Shown here piece after piece: positions 1-4,525 of a stretch of DNA of 8,065 bases. A model generated the notes under the pieces. That model was not told where the DNA came from, ran no database searches, and worked only from the letters and a program-made list of their open reading frames with translations. The stretch's first letter is position 1; every line of letters starts with the position of its first letter. This stretch comes from an uncultured Oscillospiraceae bacterium (GTDB lineage: Bacteria; Bacillota; Clostridia; Oscillospirales; Ruminococcaceae): assembly GCA_947522735.1 (NCBI GenBank), contig CANNTZ010000085.1:1-8065 (forward strand). Reading direction: 5' to 3'. The translations under genes and the position numbers were made by a program.

Positions 1-13
1 TGGCACGCCTTTG

Positions 14-41
14 CCTACTTTCGTCGTGAAACGAAAGTAGG
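14..41 (-). repeat. TACTTTC/GAAAGTA hairpin (hairpin 1), copy 1
   Basis: A perfect 11-bp inverted repeat: CCTACTTTCGT at 14-24 and ACGAAAGTAGG at 31-41, with a 6-nt loop (CGTGAA). The same hairpin occurs at 4066-4093 and 7747-7774 on the plus strand. GGCAC/GTGCC-type flanks (2-6 and around 40-44) could extend the stem with a one-sided bulge. It belongs to the repeat family and is followed on the minus strand by the start of the longer CCAAGG hairpin. Function unknown. Confidence 0.85.
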
Positions 42-49
42 TGCCCGCC

Positions 50-177
50 CGGCACGAGGGCAAGTTAGCGCCAAAGCGCAGCTTATCCTCGCCAACGGCG
101 AAAGACAAAGCCAAGCATAAGAAAAGATAGAACAACTCAACTCCGCGCGAACCAGTCAGCGCACTCGATAACGTAAG
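50..177 (-). repeat. Core repeat unit, copy 1 (minus)
   Basis: On the minus strand this unit runs CTTACGTTATCG, then a GACTGG..CGCGCGGAG stretch, then TTCTATCTTTTCTTAT, then a TTTCGCC..GGCGAGGAT mini-hairpin, then GCGCTTTGGCGC and a CTTGCCCTCGTGCCG tail. The same blocks in the same order are at 3734-3861, 3928-4057, 4208-4335, 7611-7738 and 7889-8016. This copy is closest to the 7889-8016 copy, sharing the CCCTCGTGCCGGGCGGGCAC tail. No coding capacity is credible. Confidence 0.8.
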
Positions 178-197
178 CGCCTTTGGCGCGATCCGCG

Positions 198-353
198 GCG
201 GGCAATGCCCGCAGATATAGCCGCGGGCGAAACCGGCGCAAGCGACGGTTTCTTATGTTTACTATTGCGCAGCGTTAATCCCCGCGGCGCGAGCATTGAT
301 TTTATCTTTCTCCGCGCGAACCAGTCAGCGCATTGGATAGCGTAAGCGCCTTT
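198..353 (-). repeat. Long inverted partner of the 4347-4501 module
   Basis: The reverse complement of this stretch matches 4347-4501 along most of its length. It carries a CTTACG(C/T)TATC block, a GCGCGGAGAAAG stretch, a TGCTCGCGCCGCGGGG block, the hairpin GAAACCG..CGGTTTC (229-252 here, 4447-4470 there, with an identical 10-nt loop), and the terminal GCGGGC-AAT-GCCCGC palindrome (198-212). It also keeps a promoter-like pair on the minus strand, CTGACT at 323-328 and TAAAAT at 299-304 (18-nt spacer), aligned with the putative promoter at 4372-4401. The two copies face each other around the murI-argS operon. Confidence 0.8.
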
Positions 354-361
354 GGCGCGAA

Positions 362-409
362 CCGCGGATATGCCTGCGGGTGCTTGCCCGCCGCGGATAT
401 GCCTGCGGG
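362..409. repeat. Two tandem 19-bp CCGCGG-type repeats
   Basis: The 19-mer CCGCGGATATGCCTGCGGG occurs at 362-380 and again at 391-409, a 29-nt period, with a GCCCG-containing spacer. The same CCGCGG + ATAT + GC-palindrome grammar recurs at 3676-3720, 3881-3894 and 7536-7577. These segments form the most GC-rich joints of the repeat family. Confidence 0.75.
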
Positions 410-489
410 CGCTGCCTGCCCTCGCCAAAGGCGAAAGACAAAGCCAATCGTATAAAGAAAAAACAACATCGCCCCACCGAATATTGCCA

Positions 490-505
490 TGTTTCACGTG
501 AAACA
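490..505. promoter_or_regulatory. parS: parS site (ParB/Spo0J binding palindrome)
   Basis: Positions 490-505 read TGTTTCACGTGAAACA, a perfect 16-bp palindrome that fits the Bacillus subtilis parS consensus TGTTNCACGTGAAACA at every position. ParB (Spo0J), a CTP-dependent DNA clamp, loads at such sites, spreads on flanking DNA, recruits SMC condensin and works with ParA/Soj in segregation; parS sites usually cluster in the origin-proximal part of the chromosome. The site is in non-coding DNA, just outside the repeat block and about 50 bp upstream of the murI -35 element. I see no other full match in the window. The match is seen directly; ParB binding is inferred from the consensus. Confidence 0.93.
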
Positions 506-556
506 ATGAAAAACAAAAAGACGGCACAAAATACGCGGCGAAAATGAGTATTTCTA

Positions 557-585
557 TTGAAACGAACACATAAATATGCTATAAT
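557..585 (+). promoter_or_regulatory. Sigma-A type promoter for the murI operon
   Basis: TTGAAA (557-562) and TATAAT (580-585) are separated by 17 nt, with a TGC extended -10 (577-579) directly before the -10 box. This is a near-ideal housekeeping promoter in locally AT-rich DNA. Transcription would start around 592, giving a leader of roughly 55 nt before the murI start. In the leader, GCCGG (613-617) can pair with CCGGC (629-633), and alternatively TTGCC (611-615) with GGCAA (623-627), close upstream of the RBS. No operator apart from the nearby parS is evident. Confidence 0.85.
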
Positions 586-633
586 AAAGCTTCAAAGGCT
601 AAAGATAATGTTGCCGGAAAAAGGCAAACCGGC

Positions 634-642
634 GAGAAAGGA
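634..642 (+). promoter_or_regulatory. Shine-Dalgarno site that decides the murI start
   Basis: GAGAAAGGA directly abuts the ATG at 643, which is too close for efficient initiation, but lies 6 nt before the ATG at 649. The in-frame ATG at 655 would be 12 nt away. 649 is therefore the preferred start. Confidence 0.65.
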
Positions 643-648
643 ATGGTG

Positions 649-1467
649 ATGGATATGGATAACCGCCCAATTGGCGTGTTTGATTCCGGTCTCGGAGGAT
701 TGACCGCAGTCAGGCAGATAAACAGCTTGATTCCCGGCGAAAATGTGGTTTATTTCGGAGACACCGGAAGGGTTCCTTACGGGACGCGCGGAAAGGATAC
801 CATCATCAGGTATGCGAGGCAGGATATAGAGTTTCTTCTTGGATTTGATGTTAAAATGATTGTAGCTGCCTGCGGCACCGTCAGCACGGTTTTGCCGGAG
901 CAGATAGCGAAAGAGCTTCCGGTACCGTATTTCGGCGTGGTGCAGCCGGCGGCGCAGGCGGCATGCGCGGCAAACCGCCAGGGAGCCATCGGCGTGATAG
1001 GCACCTCGTCGGCCGTGCGCAGCGGAGCTTATGGCCGCGCGATACGCGCAATCAAGCCGGACGCGAGGGTTATCGGCAGAGACTGTCCGCTATTCGTGCC
1101 GCTGGTGGAAAACGGACTGATAGACAGAGAATGCAGGATAACGCGGCTAACAGCGGAGATGTATCTTGAACAGCTCAAAAACAGCGACATAGACACGTTG
1201 ATAATGGGCTGCACGCACTATCCGCTGATACGCGACATAATCGCCGGGATAATGGGCCCGGACGTCATTTTGATTGATCCGGGTGAGGAGGTAGTCAAGA
1301 GCGTGAGAAACCATATGACGGCCAACGACATGCTCTGCTCAAGCGGTGGCAAGGGACGGCGCGAATACTACGTTAGCGACAGCATCGACAGCTTCCGCGG
1401 GATTGCCTCAAAGTTGCTCGGCGAGGAGCTGAAGAGCTGCTCGGTGGTGAGTGTGGCGGAAAACTGA
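649..1467 (+). CDS. murI: Glutamate racemase MurI
   Basis: Interconverts L- and D-glutamate without a cofactor in the cytoplasm, supplying D-Glu for the second residue of the peptidoglycan stem peptide. From the ATG at 649 the protein has 272 residues, usual for the family (643 would add two residues). Visible family motifs: IGVFDSGLGG (8-17, with D12 and S13), GDTGRVPYG (37-45), the first catalytic cysteine in AACGT (C75), CPLFVPLVENG (146-156), and the second catalytic cysteine in GCTHYPL (C188, with H190). One oddity is that the usual ACNT motif around the first cysteine reads ACGT, so the conserved Asn is Gly76; T77 is kept. It is the first gene of an apparent operon with the YwiB-like gene (41-nt gap, no terminator) and argS, behind a strong promoter. 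Assignment is secure; the effect of N to G is unknown. Confidence 0.96.
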   Translation: MDMDNRPIGVFDSGLGGLTAVRQINSLIPGENVVYFGDTGRVPYGTRGKDTIIRYARQDIEFLLGFDVKMIVAACGTVSTVLPEQIAKELPVPYFGVVQPAAQAACAANRQGAIGVIGTSSAVRSGAYGRAIRAIKPDARVIGRDCPLFVPLVENGLIDRECRITRLTAEMYLEQLKNSDIDTLIMGCTHYPLIRDIIAGIMGPDVILIDPGEEVVKSVRNHMTANDMLCSSGGKGRREYYVSDSIDSFRGIASKLLGEELKSCSVVSVAEN

Positions 1468-1508
1468 ACGAGAAAACCAAAGAAAACAACAGAAAGTTAA
1501 AGGTAGAA

Positions 1509-1946
1509 ATGAAAAAGGACGTAATGCTTGAGATCAAGGGGATCCAAAAGGTGGACGGCGAGAGCGACGAGGTCGAGCTGACCACCCGCGGCGAATTTTC
1601 AAGGGCCCGCGGCAACTACTATATCAGATACCGGGAATCGGAGCTGACCGGCATGGAGAACGTCACGACGCTGCTCAAGATCGAGGGCGACAGGCGCGTG
1701 ACGATGACCAGAAGCGGCAACCTGCGCTCACAGCTCATTGTGGAGAAGGGTATGCGCCACCAGTGCCTTTACGACATGGGTTTCGACTCGTGGGTCATCG
1801 GCGTCGTCGGCGACAGTATAGAGCCGGAGCTGAGCGACAACGGCGGCAATATCAGCTTTAAATACACGCTTGACCTTAACACGGCAGTGACGAGCGAAAA
1901 CGAAATTCGTATAAATATCAGAGAGGCGGGAATACCCAATGCTTAA
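1509..1946 (+). CDS. ywiB: YwiB-like DUF1934 protein (predicted beta-barrel)
   Basis: A 145-residue protein recognisable as DUF1934/YwiB by its sequence pattern and its position directly before argS, as ywiB is in Bacillus. Features typical of the family: an N-terminal beta strand (MLEIKGIQ), the YYIRYRESELTGMENVTTLLKIEG segment (37-60, broken here only for description: YYIRYRES then ELTGMENVTTLLKIEG), a TMTRSGNLRSQLIVEKG strand pair (65-81), and a C-terminal NISFKYTLDLN (114-124) followed by INIRE (135-139). The alternating pattern suits a small calycin-like beta-barrel. No signal peptide, membrane segment or catalytic motif is visible, so it is cytosolic and of unknown biochemical function. 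AAAGG at 1499-1503 lies 5 nt before the ATG. Its stop overlaps the argS start by 8 nt, implying translational coupling. Confidence 0.88.
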   Translation: MKKDVMLEIKGIQKVDGESDEVELTTRGEFSRARGNYYIRYRESELTGMENVTTLLKIEGDRRVTMTRSGNLRSQLIVEKGMRHQCLYDMGFDSWVIGVVGDSIEPELSDNGGNISFKYTLDLNTAVTSENEIRINIREAGIPNA

Positions 1947-3648
1947 CACAACAACCGCAAACCCCTCGGCCTACGCGTCCGAGGCGCTCAAAAGTATAAT
2001 TAACCGTGCGTTCGCAGCAGCGATGGAGAAGGGTGAGCTTGCAAAGGCGGAGGTTCCCGCGTTTAACATCGAGATTCCCGGAGACAGGTCGCACGGCGAC
2101 TTTTCATCCAACGCCGCGATGGTCTCAGCGCGCACATTCCGCATGGCTCCCGCCAAGATAGCGGCCGCGGTTATCGCGCACGCAGAGCTCTCCGGCAGCC
2201 CGTTTTGCAGGTGCGAGACCGCCGGTCCCGGATTTCTCAACTTCTTCCTTTCGGACAAATGGTTTGCGGATACCGTTTCGGCTGTGCTCGCGGGCGGCGA
2301 GAGCTACGGTCGCACCGGCCACGGCGGGGGGGAGAAGGTGATGGTGGAGTTCGTTTCCGCCAACCCGACCGGCCCGATGCATCTTGGCAACGCGCGCGGC
2401 GGGACTCTCGGCGACTGTCTTGCGGCCTGTCTTGACGCGAGCGGTCACGATGTGACGCGAGAGTTTTACATCAACGACGCCGGCAACCAGATAGAGCGCT
2501 TCTCGCTCTCGCTGGAGGCTCGTTATCTTCAGATATATCTCGGCGAGGACGAGGTCAAGGTGCCGGAGGACGGCTATCAGGGCGCGGACATCATCGAGCG
2601 TGCGAGGGGCTTCGCGGAGATATACGGCGACAGATATGTCGGCGCAAAGCCGGACGAGCGCAGAAAGGCGCTGGTCGAATATGCTCTCCCGCTGAACATC
2701 GAGAAGATGCGCGCCGATCTCGAAAAGTACCGCATTACCTACGACGTCTGGTTTCCGGAGAGCACGCTGCACAGCTCCGGGGCCGTTGACGATACTATCA
2801 GCATGTTTAAGGAGCGCGGGCTGACCTACGAAAAGGACGGTGCGCTCTGGTATAAGGCGACTGAATTTGGCGGAGAAAAGGATGAGGTTCTCGTCCGCAA
2901 AAACGGCTATCCGACCTATTTTGCGGTGGACATTGCCTATCACATCAACAAGTTCGTGACGCGCGGCTTCAACCGGGTGATAAACATATGGGGCGCGGAT
3001 CATCACGGACACGTGGCGCGTCTCAAGGGCGCGATGAACGCGGCCGGGCTTGACGGCAGCAAGCTTGACATTGTGCTCGTGCAGCTCGTGCGCACGCTGA
3101 GCAACGGCGAGATTGTACGCATGAGCAAGCGCACCGGCAAGGCGATAACGCTGACAAATCTGATCGAGGAGATACCCGTCGATGCGGCGCGCTTCTTCTT
3201 CGACATGCGCGAGCCGGGCAGCAGTCTCGATTTCGATCTCGAGCTTGCCGCTGAGCAGTCCTCACAGAATCCGGTATACTACGTTCAGTATGCGCACGCG
3301 CGCATCTGCTCGATACTTAAAAACCTGGCGGTGTCCGGGATTGCCACGCGCGACTGCGCCCCGGAGGAGCTGCTGAAGCTGAACGCTCCCGAGGAGCGCG
3401 AGCTGATATTTGATCTTGCGCGCTTCCCGGCGGTGATAATCGAGGCTGCGGACAGCTATGATCCGGCACTTATCACGCGCTATCTTATGGACACTGCGAC
3501 GCTATTCCACAAGTTCTACAACACCTGCCGCGTCAAGGGTGAGGACGAAAGCATAATGCAGGCGCGTATTGCCCTGTGCATTGCAACAAGGCAGGTTATT
3601 GCAAACGCGCTCAAGCTTATCAAAGTCTCTGCGCCCTCTATCATGTAG
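1939..3648 (+). CDS. argS: Arginyl-tRNA synthetase
   Basis: Class Ia synthetase that charges tRNA-Arg with arginine using ATP; for ArgRS activation requires the bound tRNA. The 569 residues match the usual 550-590. Domain order: N-terminal tRNA D-loop recognition (Add-1) domain with HGDFSSNAAM (52-61) and GPGFLNFFL (96-104); Rossmann catalytic core with FVSANPTGPMHLGNARGG (138-155), where HLGN is the class I HIGH motif; REFYINDAGNQ (174-184); WGADHHGHVARLKGA (351-365); RMSKRTGKAITL (394-405) in place of KMSKS; then the helical anticodon-binding domain with NPVYYVQYAHARI (444-456) and the expected C-terminal VSAP..M. AGGCGGG (1924-1930) serves as RBS inside the preceding gene; the ATG overlaps that gene by 8 nt. 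The stop codon is only a few bases before the repeat block begins, with no conventional T-tract terminator. Confidence 0.98.
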   Translation: MLNTTTANPSAYASEALKSIINRAFAAAMEKGELAKAEVPAFNIEIPGDRSHGDFSSNAAMVSARTFRMAPAKIAAAVIAHAELSGSPFCRCETAGPGFLNFFLSDKWFADTVSAVLAGGESYGRTGHGGGEKVMVEFVSANPTGPMHLGNARGGTLGDCLAACLDASGHDVTREFYINDAGNQIERFSLSLEARYLQIYLGEDEVKVPEDGYQGADIIERARGFAEIYGDRYVGAKPDERRKALVEYALPLNIEKMRADLEKYRITYDVWFPESTLHSSGAVDDTISMFKERGLTYEKDGALWYKATEFGGEKDEVLVRKNGYPTYFAVDIAYHINKFVTRGFNRVINIWGADHHGHVARLKGAMNAAGLDGSKLDIVLVQLVRTLSNGEIVRMSKRTGKAITLTNLIEEIPVDAARFFFDMREPGSSLDFDLELAAEQSSQNPVYYVQYAHARICSILKNLAVSGIATRDCAPEELLKLNAPEERELIFDLARFPAVIIEAADSYDPALITRYLMDTATLFHKFYNTCRVKGEDESIMQARIALCIATRQVIANALKLIKVSAPSIM

Positions 3649-3660
3649 GAGATATCCGCG

Positions 3661-3714
3661 CCGGGCAATGCCCGGGGATATAGCCGCGGCGGGCAAGCGC
3701 CCGCAGGCATATCC
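3661..3714. repeat. Two adjacent GC hairpins directly after argS
   Basis: The first hairpin is CCGGGC (3661-3666), AAT, GCCCGG (3670-3675). The second is longer: GGATAT (3676-3681) pairs with ATATCC (3709-3714), GCC (3683-3685) with GGC (3706-3708), and GCGGGC (3689-3694) with GCCCGC (3699-3704) around the loop AAGC. They begin about 12 nt after the argS stop. No U-tract follows, so they look less like an intrinsic terminator than like a 3' hairpin that could block exonucleases; that role is inferred. Confidence 0.7.
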
Positions 3715-3719
3715 GCGGA

Positions 3720-3861
3720 TCGCGCCAAAGGCGCTTACGTTATCGATTTCGTTAACTTATTCCCGCGGAGTTGAGTTGTTCTATCTTTTCTTGTGATTGA
3801 CTTTTTGTTCGCCTGTCGGCGAGGATGAGCTGCGCTTTGGCGCTGGCTTGCGCTCATGCCG
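3720..3861 (+). repeat. Core repeat unit, copy 2
   Basis: It starts with a slot hairpin of the GCGCC-AAA-GGCGC type (3722-3734), followed by TTACGTTATCG (3735-3745), TTCTATCTTTTCTTGT (3779-3794), a TTCGCCTGTCGGCGAGGAT mini-hairpin (around 3808-3826), GCGCTTTGGCGC and a CTTGCGCTCATGCCG tail. It is joined directly to the next palindrome (3866-3880) without hairpins 1 and 2. Confidence 0.8.
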
Positions 3862-3927
3862 CGCGCCGGGCAATGCCCGGTGATATATCCGCGGTTCGGT
3901 CGTCCTCACGCTTCGCGTTGCGGGGAC

Positions 3928-4057
3928 CTTACGTTATCGGTTTCGTTAACTTATTCCCGCGGAGTTTGGTTGATCTATCTTTTCTTGATAGTTGACTTTT
4001 TCTTTCGCCTGTCGGCGAGGATGAGTTGCCCTTTGGCGCTGGCTTGCGCTCGTGCCG
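3928..4057 (+). repeat. Core repeat unit, copy 3
   Basis: Same block order as copy 2, but preceded by a different slot hairpin (GTCC..GGAC arms, about 3901-3928) and followed directly by hairpins 1 and 2. Its closest relative is the copy at 7611-7738; the 78 nt at 3889-3966 and 7572-7649 read as identical. Confidence 0.8.
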
Positions 4058-4060
4058 CGC

Positions 4061-4105
4061 GGGCACTTACTTTCGTTTCACGACGAAAGTAAGCAAAGGC
4101 GTGCC
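4061..4105. repeat. TACTTTC/GAAAGTA hairpin (hairpin 1), copy 2
   Basis: CTTACTTTCGT (4066-4076) pairs with ACGAAAGTAAG (4083-4093) around the loop TTCACG. GGCAC (4062-4066) and GTGCC (4101-4105) can form an outer stem. Compared with copies at 14-41 and 7747-7774, the second pair of the stem is T-A here and C-G there, so both sides changed together. Confidence 0.85.
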
Positions 4106-4153
4106 AAGGAAAGAGAAGAAAACCGTTCGGGCGGTTTTCTTCTCTCCCCTTGG
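4104..4153. repeat. Long CCAAGG...CCTTGG hairpin (hairpin 2), copy 2; possible bidirectional terminator
   Basis: CCAAGG (4104-4109) pairs with CCTTGG (4148-4153). After a 2x2 internal loop (AA/CC), AGAGAAGAAAACCG (4112-4125) pairs with CGGTTTTCTTCTCT (4132-4145), around TTCGGG. The A-rich left arm, short GC cap and TTTTCTTCT right arm resemble a bidirectional rho-independent terminator, although the T run is interrupted and lies within the stem. The second full copy is at 7785-7834. The first copy is cut by the window start. Confidence 0.8.
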
Positions 4154-4187
4154 ATCTCCTCTCATCTTTCGACCGGACGCGGAACGC

Positions 4188-4335
4188 CTCCGGGCTTTGC
4201 CCGGTGGCTTACGTTATCGAGTGCGCCGACTGGCTCGCGCGGCGGCGGGGTAATCTATCTTTTCTTATGGTTGGTTTTGTCTTTCGCCTTTGGCGAGGGT
4301 TAACTGCGCTTTGGCGCTAACTTGCGCTCATGCCG
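4188..4335 (+). repeat. Core repeat unit, copy 4, with CCGGGC-TTT-GCCCGG slot hairpin
   Basis: The slot hairpin CCGGGC-TTT-GCCCGG (4190-4204) precedes GGCTTACGTTATCG, then GACTGGCTCGCGCGG, ATCTATCTTTTCTTATGG, a TTTCGCCTTTGGCGAGG mini-hairpin, GCGCTTTGGCGC and the CTTGCGCTCATGCCG tail. It matches 7868-8016 in order and sequence. Confidence 0.8.
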
Positions 4336-4502
4336 CCGGGCTTCGCACGGTGGCTTACGTTATCAAGTGCATTGACTTATTCGCGCGGAGAAAGGTAGAA
4401 TAATGCTCGCGCCGCGGGGATGGACATTATGCAACAGCAAACGTAAGAAACCGTCGCTTGCGCCGGTTTCGTCCGCGAACATATCTGCGGGCATTGCCCG
4501 CT
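4336..4502 (+). repeat. Terminal variant unit forming the reductase leader
   Basis: The unit starts like the others (slot hairpin with CGG arms, then CTTACGTTATC at 4354-4364) but after GCGCGGAGAAAG it switches to a different tail containing TGCTCGCGCCGCGGGG, hairpin GAAACCG (4447-4453)/CGGTTTC (4464-4470) and GCGGGC-ATT-GCCCGC (4487-4501). This tail has its only other copy, inverted, at 198-353. It ends 10-15 nt before the reductase RBS, so both hairpins would be in that gene's 5' leader. Confidence 0.78.
4372..4401 (+). promoter_or_regulatory. Probable promoter of the reductase gene, inside a repeat
   Basis: TTGACT (4372-4377) and TAGAAT (4396-4401) are separated by 18 nt. A start near 4408 would give a leader of about 118 nt carrying two hairpins. 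The inverted copy at 299-328 keeps the layout as CTGACT, 18 nt, TAAAAT. Boxes are good but not perfect and the spacer is one base longer than optimal. No better promoter is visible between argS and this gene. Confidence 0.5.
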
Positions 4503-4525
4503 ATAAAAAGAAGTGAGGTGTCTTT

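Larger units (their letters stand above)
1..476 (-). repeat. Gene-free block of mosaic hairpin repeats, minus orientation
   Basis: No credible gene lies in these bases; they consist of repeat modules that recur in the other two intergenic blocks (3650-4502 and 7515-8065), here on the opposite strand. Read on the minus strand from 476 down, the order is: a partial mini-hairpin module (about 413-476), two tandem CCGCGG-type palindromic segments (362-409), the module shared with 4347-4501 (198-353), a full core unit (50-177), the TACTTTC hairpin (14-41), and the first bases of the CCAAGG hairpin, cut by the window edge at position 1. Open frames inside it have no RBS and no recognisable protein features, and they follow the repeat modules. 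Seen directly: module identity and order. Inferred: a dispersed, non-autonomous repeat family. Confidence 0.85.
3650..4502 (+). repeat. Second gene-free block of mosaic repeats, plus orientation
   Basis: The whole argS-to-reductase gap, except the last ~25 nt with the RBS, is built from repeat modules. Order: two GC palindromes (3661-3714), core unit (3720-3861), GC palindrome (3866-3880), an alternative slot hairpin (3900-3928), core unit (3928-4057), hairpin 1 (4061-4105), hairpin 2 (4104-4153), a linker, slot hairpin CCGGGC-TTT-GCCCGG (4190-4204), core unit (4208-4335), and a last unit (4354-4403) that switches into a different tail (4404-4502). The 3889-4335 part is repeated directly at 7572-8016. 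Several open frames of 60-80 codons cross it; they follow module joints, lack RBSs and are not credible genes. Confidence 0.87.

Noticed and set aside
156..569. Minus-strand open frame of 137 codons, with two shorter overlapping ones, in the first intergenic block
   Set aside because: It has no RBS, runs through repeat modules and the parS site, and its product is repetitive basic sequence produced by the GC palindromes.
2125..3012. 295-codon open frame antisense to argS
   Set aside because: Shadow of a GC-rich coding gene; argS has all family motifs and a good RBS on the other strand.
3010..3015. CACGTG cores at 3010-3015 (argS) and 5956-5961 (lepA) as extra parS sites
   Set aside because: Only the central 6 bp match; the flanking TGTTT/AAACA arms are missing and both are explained by coding sequence.
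4026..4253. Open frames shared between 4026-4253 and 7725-7910 with nearly the same predicted peptide
   Set aside because: The similarity follows from the DNA repeat. Of the four base differences I could place in the shared frame, three change the amino acid, so there is no sign of protein-level selection; the starts differ and no RBS is present.
3650..4502. CRISPR array or insertion sequence as explanation of the repeats
   Set aside because: There is no regular repeat-spacer spacing, no cas or transposase gene, and no shared terminal inverted repeats or target duplications that I can see.
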